NCBI GenBank assembly: GCA_026874595.1
Contig: CM049319.1
Coordinates: forward strand, 6,396,101-6,460,100
DNA: 64,000 bases
DNA from: Sipunculus nudus
Lineage: Eukaryota; Annelida; Sipuncula; Golfingiida; Sipunculidae
Reading direction: 5' to 3'
Positions 33,450 to 45,820 of this stretch are shown piece by piece. Position numbers and translations under genes: made by a program. Below the pieces are notes generated by a model. It saw only the letters and a program-made list of their open reading frames with translations. It did not search any database and was not told where the DNA came from. Positions within the stretch are counted from its first letter, which is position 1, and every line of letters begins with the position of its first letter.

Positions 33450-34490
33450 TGTGTGTTTTTGTTATTATCTTTAAGATTCTGATTCCCAATGAGCCTATTG
33501 AGCGGAATGTCATGGCCATGGCAAATTGTTTATGAACCTAATTCGAGTTATGTTCAGAGTGTTATCGGCCTTGAAAGTTTGCAGTCGTCTTGACTAACTA
33601 ATATAAGATACAGGTCACGTAATGTGTCTGATCAAATTACTTTGGACTTCATGAAATAAATGAGCATGTCCGTGTTTTTCCTGTTATATGGATTTCCCTG
33701 GTTGTCGGGGAGGTTCGAGAAACAAGAGACCTCTTTGTAGCCAAGTTCTTTTTTCTCCTATTGCAGGAGTGTTATTGATGCGCCCTAGGGCTAACAGAAT
33801 CATACCTAGACAAATACACTTTCAGCAGCCATTAACAAGGTTATCTCAGATTAAACTGTATTCCAGGACGACGCCGGTTTAAATTTGAGTCACGTGAGAA
33901 TGTTTTAAAAGGGTGTCTAGGGCTGACTCATCTGGGGAGGTCCCGTTATGAAAATAATACTGCCCACTTAACGAATTAACCACTCGGTTTTTCTTAGTAT
34001 ATTGTCTTTTGTGGACATTTACACGGCCAAATGTCTAAAATTGTATCATTTCCACCGGTCTAACCGAATTTTACCATGTCTGTATTATGATTGATATCAA
34101 AGAAATAATTCAGCAAGTCTACATATATATATATATTGATAGGTGTTGCAGTTCCATTTGTTATTAATTACAATTTATAATTTACAATTTCTCACAGTTT
34201 ATTGCATCTTATTTATTTCGCAGTTTAATGCTTTAAAGTTATTGACAAAGAATTGTAAACAAATCAAATATTTTGCCTATGACATTTACGTCAGAACAAG
34301 ATGTGTCCAAATGCTATAAATTATTGAATCATGAGGCTGAAAAGTCAGAACATACTTGGCTTGGCTTTCGCTTCGTTTATTTTGTATTTAATTGGTCTCT
34401 CTTGCGGAGGGACGATGGACATATCGCTCACATAGTGAGATAATACCCATAAATTCACAGGAAGCATAAGAATTTTTAAATTTATTTTCT
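33450..34490. other. Gene-free stretch
   Basis: No features recognised beyond a short (TA) run at about 34121-34137. Confidence 0.4.
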
Positions 34491-34494
34491 CTTC

Positions 34495-34625
34495 AGAAAC
34501 AGCAGTCCAGTAGAACCAACAGACTTGTATAATTTAATCTTACCAGAGCGTAAATAAATGTTCATTTAGATGCATGAAGTGGGCCAGATGCGGTGGACAG
34601 TTAATTTGACGCGCTGTGCCAAACC
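34495..34625 (-). repeat. Dispersed repeat J, copy 2
   Basis: Inverse orientation relative to 30255-30390. The conserved core CGTAAATAAATGTTCATTTA is followed by GATGCATGAAGTGGGCCAGA. The two copies could pair in a long transcript across 4.2 kb. Confidence 0.7.
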
Positions 34626-34639
34626 CTTGCTGTGTTAGA

Positions 34640-36435
34640 AAATTAACACTACTTCATTACCGCGAGTAAACAGGAAGTCTGCTTAAAACAGCTACACATT
34701 GCATGACCAGAAAATTGAATGGTATTCCTGACCCAATCTGTGCTGAACCTGAACGTAAAGGACTTGTTATTCTTAAAGATAATCTCCTCGCTAGATTAAT
34801 TTGCATAATTATATTTGCATAATAAAGGGATGTTACCTTAAAGATGTAAAGCCTCCTTGTTAAATCATTTTATATAATCGTATTTGCATAGTCAACGTAG
34901 CCCATGATAACCCATTAGATTCTACCGTTCCTTCCTCTGAAAGTTAAGGCAATGTTTCAATAGGATAATTTGACAACTTGAACCAGTGAAGTGTGAGAAA
35001 GCCCCGTCGTAACTTGTGTATGTTTCAGGGGAATACGTTGCGCGAGCCCTAGCTTCTACTCCAAGAATCTTAATATTAGAATGCTACTACTAGAAGCTAT
35101 TCTGATTAACCGGTTTAGGCCAAATAGTGTTGCTGATTAGAGGCTCTTTGCTGAAAGGGACCTATTACGAAATGTGACGTCATATAACAAAAGGTAATCA
35201 CTTTAAACTTTCATAAAAGTCAGCGTTTTGAAGCCAGTGCCCTTTCAGTATCCGCACATTTACAAACAACCACCAAGACGGACGCTTGCACAATATTTAC
35301 TGACAGCTTGTAGATGAACAGGGTAATATATCGGTCACAGAAGCATAATGAGAAACATTCTTGCGTAGTTAACTACAGTCCATTAACATGTATGTAGCGT
35401 AAGCCAGAAATTACATAAAGGCTACAGATAAGCAGGTGAGAGGCTGACTTTAAAGTATTTTGTTTGTTAGTATTTTGCTTTAGACAAAGTATTTAACTTT
35501 AAAAACACAACTGCAACACTGAGCTTTTCCTAAAGGATAATTTTTTCTGTCTCGTATATCTCATTAATTTATTTTTGATATTGGGCTGGGGCTAGAAACC
35601 CGTAAAATATTAAACATGTTATAAACAGAGAGACCATGAAAAGTTTAGCTGTGCCTGCTACGTTGTCTTGTTTTGATTTTCATTTTCACATCACGTGACC
35701 TTCGCGTGGCGGAGGGGTGACACGATGGGTCACGGGTGCCATTCTATTCCATTTGTGGTTGACGCCAGGGAGCGCTCCATGTTCCTCAGAACGACAGTCC
35801 AGGGGCTACCCTTGACTTTCAGGAAGTAAAAGTCGCAAAAATCAGCCCAGTCACTCTGCTTCTGCCAGCACCATGTCATGAGGGTTAGACGTGCCTGGGT
35901 GTTACATCCAATACATTTTCATTCCTGTTGTTGATCCTTTCCTTTTTTAATTGAATTCTTTTTGAGGTGGTTCAGGAATCTTTTCTTCCGTGCATTGTTA
36001 ATAATTACAATGATTAAATATTTAAACAATTTATATTTGCTCAATTCTTTTACATGTGGGTGTTTAAATTTGAATTTGTTTTTCTTAATTTACAATAGTC
36101 ATTTCATGTATGTGCATATATTTAACACTTCTGATGTTTATCTCCTGATACGGCTTACATAAAGTCAAGATGAAAGAGTATAGTACAACCTCTCCCGGCG
36201 TAAACACAGATCCGTGCTCAAAACTAATTCTTACTGATTTGGCGTACTTGAAGGTAATCCACATCAGGTTGATATTTTTACACTCAATCAATCAGCATGT
36301 GTTGATACTCACAAAGAAAATCATATGCACTCATTGTTTTAATTGATTTTTATTTTTAATTTATTGGTAAGACAAATGATAACACCGGGACATGCTTCCA
36401 TTGGTCTGATTCGTGGCCCTGTGCCTAAAATGGTG
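34640..36435. other. Gene-free stretch with one GC-richer patch
   Basis: A TGACGTCA palindrome lies at 35175-35182. At 35735-35920 the minus strand has a 62-codon open frame in a GC-richer patch, tryptophan-rich (TWCWQKQSDWADF), but no family is recognised. Nothing else was found. Confidence 0.4.
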
Positions 36436-36439
36436 TTAT

Positions 36440-36600
36440 TAGTCCAACGAGAGCGCTGTTTAAAATTATGACTTGATGCGAAATGCAATACCACGCTCTA
36501 ATTTGTCTGATTACAATTCTTTTCTCTGTGCGCACCCTGGTATTCTTACCCAGAGAACCTATTCCCATTTAAAGCAGCGGTTACACGAAAGGAGGTATGG
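36440..36600 (+). repeat. Repeat H, diverged single copy
   Basis: Carries the H-family blocks ATACCACGCTCTAATTTGTC, TGATTACAATTCTTT, and AAAGCAGCGGTTACACGAAA in the same order as the copies at 33 kb (inverse) and 62.4 kb. Confidence 0.6.
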
Positions 36601-36689
36601 GACGACTGCCGTCTATAATCGCTTCGTGACGAGCGTATTTTCGATCAACTTTAAAAAAACATTCCCCTAACTTTTTTTGGCACTTAACA

Positions 36690-37370
36690 GAGAAGTAATG
36701 CTAGCCACTAACATGTATAAAGAGAGACACAAGGCCGGAATTATGTGCCTATATATTGGCACGTACACTTGAAAATGGATAGGACACATTCTTATTTATA
36801 AATAATGCATATTCATAGGCAACAACCCCAAGACAGTCAACTTTATGGCGAGAACGAGGCTCGTTCAAAGAGCATTGACAGTGTTTCTGGAAGACGACAG
36901 AGGTGTATGACTTTCAACGTGTTCGTCTGTCAGAAACTTCCGCAGTCCATGCAACTCAATCCTCGAGAATGTACCAAGGGAAATAAGAACCGTCAGATGG
37001 CATCACTTCTATTTGCTTAATATTCTTTTAATGGCACCTACTGCAAGCGTTCAAAGAGACTGGGGTTTCCTGAGGAAATAAAGATCGCAAGCCCATCGAC
37101 TTCTAAACTCACCTTCCGTAAGAACGATTGAATTTTGAGGGACGTTTCGCGGGTCACAGGATGCAATTAATTTTATGTATGCGTCAGCACCTTCCAGACA
37201 TGGCGAGCTCACCGTTTTCTTTAACTATACGGACGTAAAACCTGTTTTAGAAAAGAAGACGCGAAATTAGCTCCCTGCCTTGTTTTAATATCTCGGACTT
37301 TTAAACTACATAGTATATAAAGGGTTCAAAACTTGTCATGTAGGTCACCACGAAAGACCAACAAACTAAT
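36690..37370. other. Gene-free stretch
   Basis: The plus-strand open frame 36805-37020 starts at an ATG and is polar (RSKSIDSVSGRRQRC) but unrecognised. It is not called. Confidence 0.35.
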
Positions 37371-37374
37371 TATG

Positions 37375-37463
37375 AATTATGAAAAATGACGGAAGGACGG
37401 AATGACAGAATTACGGACAAGAGTAAAACTATATGCCCCGGCCACTTTGTGGCGGGGGGCATA
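37375..37463 (+). mobile_element. End of a TIR element (GACGGA repeats plus GC-rich hairpin)
   Basis: Iterations of GACGGAAGGACGGAATGAC and ACGGACAAGAGTAAAACTATA lead into the hairpin TGCCCCGGCCACTTTGTGGC followed by GGGGGGCATAA. The hairpin stem is TGCCCC.GCCAC against GTGGCGGGGGGCA. No matching left end was identified, so this may be a truncated terminus. Confidence 0.5.
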
Positions 37464-37542
37464 ACAAAAAGAATGTATCTCAATGGTTTAAATTTTGAAA
37501 AATATCATAAGGTGAATTGAATTTATATATACTTTATATACA

Positions 37543-37770
37543 CTAGCCAGACAAAAAATCCGTAATGTCGATACCCTTTTCGCAATCAGTAAATGGATCG
37601 TCTGTCACCGCACGTGACCGTATGCTGCTCAGGATGAGCAAGTGGTGATAAAACACATTAACTTCCTCCGGGAATGAGAGACACCCGGCCAAGATATGGT
37701 TATACCATAAACCGAATCCGCCATGTTTCCTTCTTCTAAGTATTGGCTTGGCCAGAATTAGGTTGGACAT
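37543..37770 (-). CDS. Weak candidate small ORF, unknown product
   Basis: A 75-codon frame with a genuine ATG start (reverse strand, at 37770) runs to TAG. The patch is less AT-rich than its neighbourhood. The product has a basic start (KPILRRRKHGGFG), a central FPEEVNVFYHHLLIL segment and an acidic end (DDPFTDCEKGIDITDF). No domain or signal peptide is recognised, and no splice context or polyadenylation signal was established. It may be an exon or a chance ORF. Confidence 0.15.
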   Translation of the reverse strand: MSNLILAKPILRRRKHGGFGLWYNHILAGCLSFPEEVNVFYHHLLILSSIRSRAVTDDPFTDCEKGIDITDFLSG

Positions 37771-38050
37771 TGTACCTTCTAAACAGATTGCTAGGTAATT
37801 GCACCAAATAACAACTGAGATGCTACCGGCTTGCTGTGAGACCTTGATTGATAGAGGTTTATCTCGAATGACAACCCGAGCAATGAATCTCAGTTTATGA
37901 AATTGATTTGTTTCCTTCGCTTCTTTCCTTACTTATACATATTCTGCAAAATTTATATTGTAGGTTTCAAACATTCCATCGTATGTAATATTTTCAATAT
38001 AGCCTTTATACCAATCAACAGAACAGGATATCGGATCGAGATCTAATCTT

Positions 38051-38056
<6 letters not shown>

Positions 38057-38121
<65 letters not shown>
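38057..38121. repeat. (TA)n microsatellite
   Basis: About 64 bp of TA dinucleotides. The YIYIYI frame on the minus strand is an artefact of it. Confidence 0.95.
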
Positions 38122-38123
<2 letters not shown>

Positions 38124-38124
38124 C

Positions 38125-40843
38125 CTGTAAGGGGATTTCTGTGAATCGTAAGATACGAGAATGCAGTTAACGATAAACGCAACAATTCACTTGTTAGATC
38201 GCAGGCAGCAAAACGTTGGTCTTTATACAAAGGGTAAATAGTAAGGACAGTCCTCGCTTCATTGATATTCCATTATCGGAGTACGCAGCAAGATTATGTG
38301 TTTTCCAGCTTTGTTGCTCGAGTGGCCATTGATCAGTGAGCTGGTACACATTAAGGTGAGGGCGCCAACCCTTCAGTGGAAGATTTAGGCCTGAATATTT
38401 CAGTAATTTTAAACAGGTGATTTGGTAAAAAGATCTATAAAAAAAGCTAGGTAAATATTAATAGAAAGGACAGGACATTGGTTCTTTCATATTAATATTT
38501 ATTTAGTAAAATAAAATATTTTATAAGACATAACTATCAGTCCTTATATGACAATTAACTTTTCTTTCAAAAGTATGGCTCCAGTATTAATTGTGGTACC
38601 GTAACCCAAGAAGGCAACCAATTATCTAAACTGTTAGTGTATCTTTAAAAAAAACCAGATCGAGCGCATTGCATTAGGAGAAGTCGTGATTTGAATCTGC
38701 ATGGATTCTAATCTCCTTTATAAATAGGTACTTTATCACATCAGCCACCAGATGACCATGATCCACGCAAGCTCCAATCTTCCACATTTATTCAAACATG
38801 ATTAAATAAGCTCCTTTTCCCCGCCAATGATTGTTTAATGGCATCCAGCCATGGACTTGATCTTCCACCTGCCGCCGGAGTTAATCATAAAATATAAAAC
38901 AGTAGTACTCTAAAGAACACCTTTCTTATCTTTTTTTCAATTGGCCTTACACGTCTTTACAGAATGGCCTTGAGATGTATAAAGTTATATTATCAAGCAA
39001 AAAGTCGGGAAGCTTTTTTTTCTTATTTTTATGTCCTTTGTGTAATTATTTTTTTGTCAGAAAGCAGTTGATTGGTTGAAGATAGTCGTAGCTGTAGGAG
39101 GTATATTATTATATTCCAAGATCTTTTAGGTTTTCACTGCTTTACTGTGATGTAATATCTCCTACGTACTATATATCCGGGAGAGTTTAATGGAAAAATG
39201 GAAAAAAAATACCTTGCCTAAGGGAGCAGACGGTGCATGGTGGCATTAAAAAAAATATTGCTTTAAAATGCTATGGTCACGACGTCTGGATTTAATCATT
39301 AATTTTCCAGTCTAATTTCCCTTATTTTTTACATTATCTAATCGTGAATGTATTTGTTATTTTTTTCAAGTATATGTAAAATACATTCATATTCTAAACT
39401 GCTAGCAACAAAACAGAACTAAATTGAAGACTTATTGGAGACTTATCACGAACAGAAAATGGCAGAAAAGAGAAAAGAATAGAAAAAGATGGTTTGGACC
39501 TTCCGGGGACACAGGTGGGTCCACCCACATGTTTTGTTTTAACTTAATATGAATATAGCAAGAAACTCACCAACCCCTATATTAAATCACTTTTCAAAAT
39601 TTCATTATTACATGCTCAATGTGGCCCTGCTGATGGCTGCAAACACGTTAGCAATGGCAACTAGGCATGTTCATCACTCATATTTTATTTAAAAAGTCCG
39701 ATACTATTATGAAAAAAGTTTAAAAACGGCATAGAGCAAGTTTGGGATAGGAAGTGTAGTGCAAAATTGCCCGATCTTCGTCAAGATCAAGACATCTAAC
39801 CTTAACATGTCTTTGATGTTGGTTGCGTGAAAACTTTTAAACTCAACCTTTGCCCTTACAAGTTCTTTTCCATCATATAGGATACAATCTGTTTACTCCA
39901 GCGGGTTGGTGACCGTCATATCCAATTTATTCCAAACTAAATTACTTCAGTTAAATAGATGATACCATGCGTTTAAGTTAGAAAATAGAGTAAACAACTC
40001 TACACTTTTTCCTAGTCAGAAAATATAATGCCACATTCAATTTTACATTTTTTTATTTCATAAAAGGTTTCTTATTCTCAGGTGTCTGAAGGCCGGCCAA
40101 ACCTGATGAGTAACATTCCAGGATGTCCAATACGATATATCCAGGTCATGTTATCTTCCAGGCCTGCCAGGGCTCCCTAGGCGAGCCTTCGACCAGCCTC
40201 TTGTCTGTCAGAACAGATTCATTGATGATTAGGTCAAACCATAGACTTTCTGTTGGTTTAGATGCTCTCAGGCCGGTGTATAAACGATAGTGTCACTAGT
40301 GTTTAGGCGTAATGGTCACTGTCAGTCATCAAACCGCTCCCCGTGTACTAATGGTACTCTCGTGTACGGCGTGTTTATATACACGCACACTATAAAATAC
40401 CACACAGGAAGTCTCCGTCTCCAGGTCAGTGACTGCTCAACAACAGGCAGTTAGAGACCAGGAATCGTGAATATTTGTATATGTAACATTTAGTTCATGG
40501 CTAGTAGCCGTTTTATATGATAAACAGTGTGTTCCTAAAACACTGTCAGGTCAGAAAAGCCTGGCAAATCCAGCAGGTCACATCTAGATCTATCCGTAAC
40601 TGTCAAGCGTGAATTAACTGTGAAAATATGTTACCTTCTACTTCTGATCTCTGACCTTTCGATATCAAAATCATTAAGGTTCTTACCTGGCGGGACAAAT
40701 ATATGTAAAGTTTAGATCCAATTTCTCGATCCAAACTGCAGTTGTGATCAAGAAAGGAATTAGTTGAGAGACAGAGGCTTGTTGGTTGGACGGACGAACG
40801 GCACAACGGGTGATGATAACTAGATTTTTTTAAGCGGGGTCCC

Positions 40844-40845
<2 letters not shown>
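38125..40845. other. Gene-free stretch
   Basis: About 2.7 kb of AT-rich sequence with no open frame of note, no repeat ends and no tRNA-like boxes that I could identify. Confidence 0.45.

Positions 40846-40847
<2 letters not shown>

Positions 40848-40877
<30 letters not shown>
40848..40877. repeat. (TA)n microsatellite
   Basis: A TA run of about 29 bp. Confidence 0.9.
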
Positions 40878-40878
<1 letters not shown>

Positions 40879-40921
40879 CCTGAGGACTTTTTTTTTCATC
40901 AAAATATATTGTCTTAATCCG

Positions 40922-40969
<48 letters not shown>
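40922..40969. repeat. (TA)n microsatellite
   Basis: About 47 bp of TA, 45 bp from the preceding tract. Confidence 0.95.
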
Positions 40970-40971
<2 letters not shown>

Positions 40972-40974
40972 ATC

Positions 40975-43160
40975 TCTATTTTAACAAATTTCTCGTCAAG
41001 TTCCTTGAGCTACATTATCGTGGCGTTAGATGGGGATCGATTGCCCGTAATTTCAACAGATAAACGGCAGCACCAGTCAAATTAGTGCACAATTAGTGAA
41101 CAATAATTACTAGAAACATTACAATTATTTGAGTGTTACATCACTGATGAACAGATGACGCTGAATTAACCTGTAACACGGGTTCCTTGGCTGATATGTG
41201 GCGCCAGGATGTTAATCTGCACTTCTTCTTTTCCTGAATTTTTATCTTGTCAGCCATATTGGATGCTGTGTCTGAACTAAATGACTGGACTGAAATTACA
41301 TAAACTGATAAAAACAAAAAACGGCATATGAGTGTACATGTATGTTTTTTTTTCTTAAGATTCAGTTTATTAGTCGTTTAATACTTTTGTTTAACCTGTA
41401 TCTATCTTCTCACTTCGATGTTCAACTTCTGAGTCACCCCTAGGGTATCAGACAATATTTCGTATATGTAGCTCACGTTATTTTTTTCACATTTCATGTA
41501 TCTATGGAAAAGAGTGCGATTTATAAAAAAAATATCTTTAAAGCACTTTAAGTAATTAAAACTACAGAGAATTTTGTCGTTAATATACATATAAAGCATT
41601 CTGTTAAAGAAGGATTCGCATTCGACCAATTTTCTATTTAGTGCTGCGTTGGTTTAATATCAAGTAATAAATTCTTGGGACAAGACCAAAGTCAACATTA
41701 TAATTACTATATATTGCGGAAAATAAAAGACCGTAAACATTACTTTTGCGCCTGTATACCTTACACAAGAGGTAATATCATCAACACTTCGTTGAGTTAC
41801 GGTCTGGTCGAGATGGATCGTGTGATGGTTGAACTGTTATGTAATGAGACGCTGGAAATATTATATTGTCATGTCGTCATTGGAAGCCATCTTAATTTGG
41901 ATAATTGTCTGAGCAGATCCATATAAATGTGACTTAACACCGTCAGTGCTGGGTGGGTATTGGCGGAACCAACATTAAAACAAAATACGACACATCTGTG
42001 GTGTTATCTGCCGAGGAAACATGGCTTCAGTCGCTGTAACGCCTCCATTTAGGGAACCAATATCGTGAAAATGTGCTGCAATTACCGTAAACATGTCGTA
42101 TAACGGATTACCGTAAACACGGTAAAGCCCTGGAAAAAACTCCATGAAACAGGCCGCCTCAGTAGTAAAGCCATTTATCACCTGTCGGCTGTAAGTCAGG
42201 CACGCATGTTTAGCCGTCTACTGTTTGGACTGAAAAGTGAGTTAAAAAAGACCGGACACCAGGAATTCATATTAGCTCGGCATTTTTCTAATGCAAGTAT
42301 ATACATATTAATAAAATTTGGTGACTTTCAAAGGCCCTTTCGAACGTTTGGTTTTCTTGGTCAAAGCGTCCAATCGGACGCGCGAGTTACTGACTGTAGG
42401 GCAAGAGGATCAAACAAGCTCTTGCAGCAGTCAACGACCATTACCGACTACCTTAAACAATCAGTCCTTTGTCTAAACACTGTGTTCAAAAATGCCCCTT
42501 ACATTTCATTATAGTCAACATCTCATATAATGACATGATGTTCCATAATATGATAATGATATAAAATACAAAATAAAAACCCAATCCCTTCAGAATTGTA
42601 CACATATACTCCGATCATGCTAGCCTCCAATTCAATTCTATGTATTCGGATGGTCACAGATAAATATATGGCTTAAACAAATTTCTTTTTACTGCGTTCA
42701 TTCTTGATATCAGTATATAGTTTGCGTCAAAGAATTCTGAAGCAGCATTTGTCTTACTGTGTTCTGTTTCAACATTTATTTCCACATGGCAATTCTGTCA
42801 AATTTATGTCTTCATCAACTAAAATGCGGGCCATTTTATAGGTATCAGGGCTCCCCTTGCTTCTAGAGCTAGAGGAAGTGAATTTTTCGTTTTGAACTTG
42901 AAAGTTTGCTCAATAACCTGGCGTGGGTATAAATTAAATTTCAGTTTATGGTTTGATAATATACGTATCTTGTTTCTGGTTACTCTCCTCGTTTATTATA
43001 GTCCTGTCATCGAAGCAAACAAGATGAGGCATTTTGCATTAAAATACACACAAAAAAAAAAAAAGATTAGGAGGGGCTATAGGGCGGAGTATTTATAGTA
43101 CAGTATTACCGCGAATCTTACAAAGAGGTGTCACAAGTCTTTTAATTTGCCAAAGTGTAG
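40975..43160. other. Gene-free stretch
   Basis: Several unrecognised small frames (41402-41629 minus, 41675-41926 plus, 41975-42181 minus, 42206-42514 plus). The 41975-42181 frame lies in DNA with a short direct repeat (ATTACCGTAAACA twice, about 42083 and 42108). None has a family signature. Confidence 0.35.
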
Positions 43161-43169
43161 GAGGAAGAG

Positions 43170-43257
43170 TGAGTCACTATGGCAACAAGTGTGACGTCAC
43201 AGTGGTAACAACGGTATTTAAGCCTGCTCCCTGACTTAAGCCTCAAATATATATAAC
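43170..43257 (+). promoter_or_regulatory. Promoter-like AP-1 / CRE / TATA cluster
   Basis: In order on the plus strand: TGAGTCA (AP-1-type, about 43171), GGCAACAAGTG, the perfect palindrome GTGACGTCAC (43191-43200, CRE), then TATATATAA at 43249-43257, about 50 bp downstream of the CRE. The spacing fits a CREB/ATF-responsive TATA promoter (established knowledge of the motifs). The first downstream open frame (about 43271-43534) starts without a nearby ATG and is unrecognised, so any transcript is hypothetical. Confidence 0.35.
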
Positions 43258-43539
43258 AGCAACAGACTACTTGTCTGTGTTTGTATGCTTTAACTTTATT
43301 TTCTTTCTTATTGTTCAAAACGTTAATTTGAGAGTATACAAGAAACATACATCTTGGAAGCCAACCTTGTACCGTCTGCTAAAAATAAATCACCAAGCCG
43401 TAAGTATAAGGGCGTCCAGTTTTGGTACACAAACACAGCCTAAGATTCTCTGTCATACGGTCACGCCAGTTAGAGGCCGTTTCCTCGCGCTAAGGGTGCT
43501 AATTATCCTATTTATCGACAGCAGGTGCGTGTAGTCGCC

Positions 43540-44243
43540 CTTCCACATCGTTAATTCTTACTGTTACTGACGTTCGGGTTGGCAGTTTCACTTTTCCAAA
43601 AACACCGAGTTATACAACAATAAACCAGGTAAAACAGAAAATCAGTCTGAAAAAGATTACCACACTCGACTGGTAAGCTTTTCTTCCATGACGGTGGGCA
43701 GAAAAAGGTCTTTTCAGTTTCACATAATCAGTTCTCAGGCATGCGTTTTCCTAGTAAATATTAGTTCATTATACACGACCGTGTAGATATTATCATTCTT
43801 TTGAGAACATTTAATGTTAAAGTTTTGTGAAAGAAAAGAATGCATCCCCTGCTCCGTTTTTACTTTCCTTTTGTTTCCAAACTTAACTGATATAGATGAA
43901 TTTACCAAATCTTGGGCAAACTCATTGTATGGCTTCAACATATATCTAGCCGGCTTCGCTCTTTATCGCCGGAGGAGCAAAGGTACTGCTAATTAGATAA
44001 AATTATTTACTGAAATGGGTTTCTGCCCTATCCCAATGCGATAATTAGACGCCTCTAGGACATTTGTGCCAGCACCAGGATGTTTAATGTTTTAGTTGTG
44101 TGACAGATATAGCGCTGATTGCAGGTAAAATCGTCCTTTTTGACGCCTGGCGTTTCATTATTATTTGAATGAATGGTAGACTATAACTGGAAGGGCTAAA
44201 ATGTGTAAATGACAACAAGTTGTCTCTAATTCGCCTCAAGTGA
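43540..44243. other. Gene-free stretch
   Basis: No recognised coding region or repeat ends. Confidence 0.4.
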
Positions 44244-44244
44244 A

Positions 44245-44461
44245 ATTACCAGGGGCGGATCCAGGATTTAGGAAAAAAGGGGGTCCAACCCAGGAGGACT
44301 AATAAAAAATCTAAAAAAGGTCACTAGGTCCGGAAAAGGGGGGGGTCCAGGCCCCCCCCCCCAAAAAAAATTTCTAAAACCCTTAAAAAAGATTGCGGCG
44401 GATGAAAAAGGAGGGGGTTCTTGACCCACTGGTCCCCTTCCCTGGATCCGCTTCTGATTAC
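44245..44461. mobile_element. hAT-like GGGGCGGATCC element, copy 2
   Basis: The left terminus CAGGGGCGGATCCAGG (from 44250) and the right terminus CCTGGATCCGCTTCTG (to 44456) are inverse with few mismatches. ATTAC flanks both sides (44245-44249 and 44457-44461) as a candidate target duplication. The interior is G/C-run-rich (44339-44347 G run, 44354-44363 C run) and non-coding. Related ends occur at 28260-28461 and 22044-22072. Confidence 0.8.
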
Positions 44462-44700
44462 ACTTATTGATGTCCGGTGTTTTATTATTTTTATATCACA
44501 GGTAGACTAAACTGGAATGGCTAAATTCTTAGCATAACATAAATCTCAAATATATTGTCCAAAATTCATCTCACGTATAATTGCAAACTCTTTTATCTCT
44601 GTCACAGACGGCCGTCGCGGATGGTATGTTTACCTCGGATAACATTCTAGGTCATCATATCTTAAATATGATTGGGATCATGATCAAACATTGTTGTGTG

Positions 44701-45695
44701 CTATGCATGCGAAGAAAACATATGAATCCGAGCCCCGCGTAATGCGTGCCACACCAACTTAATAGGTATATCCCATGTCAGCGGGTAGACCTCGGCCAGC
44801 TCTGCTTGCCAGAATAGAGGCGGCTGTATTACCAGTGATTGACTCCAGCTCTGGGCCGGGGCGTACAAACATCCCGCAAAAGAAAATAAAATTTTTAGAT
44901 AATAAAGAATCCTAAAAAACATACAGTGGTAATGCAGCTTATGTCAGCAAATACATCAAACGTGAAGTGAAGTTGTTAACAAGCCATTCGAATAACCACA
45001 ATGAACAAGTAAAACCTCCCCGCCTAGCGGAGGCATAATCATCTTTGGTCTTTTCTGTTTGACGCCTTTAAGTAGAACGCCAATCACACCATCGTCTCAG
45101 TAATCTAGCGTCTACATAGAAATCTGTGCTCCACACAGATAACACTTAAGAGTGCCTTTTTCTTGTTCATAAAAAATATGGCCTCACAAAAATATTTTCC
45201 GACTAAGCCCAATTGACTATTTGCATTAATAATTGGTGCAGCCAATATCTCATAATGCTTATGCATTACACCATATCTAACACCAGCTATAATCTCGCGT
45301 TTGCTGTCAACATCTCTGTAATTGGATAGTTATCACTAACGTGGTGTTAAATCTCGAACTTTGGATTTATATTATGCTGTCGAAAGTCTAATAAGAAAAA
45401 CTATACAGTTTGTGAACATTAAAGAAAAAGGGGAATATATTCTGATTAAAGGCATTTCATGCAGCGAAACTCGGGGAGATAAGATACTAAAGAGCTTGAT
45501 AGAATTATCGATATATTTATATGCAGATCGATGCGAGATACCTGATACGATTAATCAAGACTATAACTGGGATCAAACCATGATACAGATACAGAATTAA
45601 TGAATTAACAGCATTGACATATGCATAAAGTGTACGGTTTCGGAGAAATGTCCACCATAAAATAAAAAAAATATAAATTACTTAATTATTTATCA
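44701..45695. other. Gene-free stretch with one repeat terminus
   Basis: The minus-strand ATG frame 44701-44922 (73 codons) begins with a hydrophobic segment (LYYLKILFSFAGCLYAPAQS) that looks signal-peptide-like, but no family is recognised. At about 45018-45042, CCTCCCCGCCTAGCGGAGGC resembles a terminus of the CCTCCGCC-ended elements without a partner end. Confidence 0.35.
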
Positions 45696-45758
45696 ATCAT
45701 CTATCCATAATATCCCGATAGCAAGCTCTAATCAATATTATGGGGGAAGTGTCACATG

Positions 45759-45761
<3 letters not shown>

Positions 45762-45818
<57 letters not shown>
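45762..45818. repeat. (GA)n microsatellite of unit 1
   Basis: About 57 bp. The corresponding tracts in units 2 and 3 are shorter, showing independent length change since the triplication. Confidence 0.95.

Positions 45819-45820
<2 letters not shown>

Noticed and set aside
38015-38230. YIYIYI-type transmembrane-like protein
   Set aside because: Pure translation of a (TA)n microsatellite; the same artefact occurs at 1728-1919, 6433-6655 and 40603-40902.
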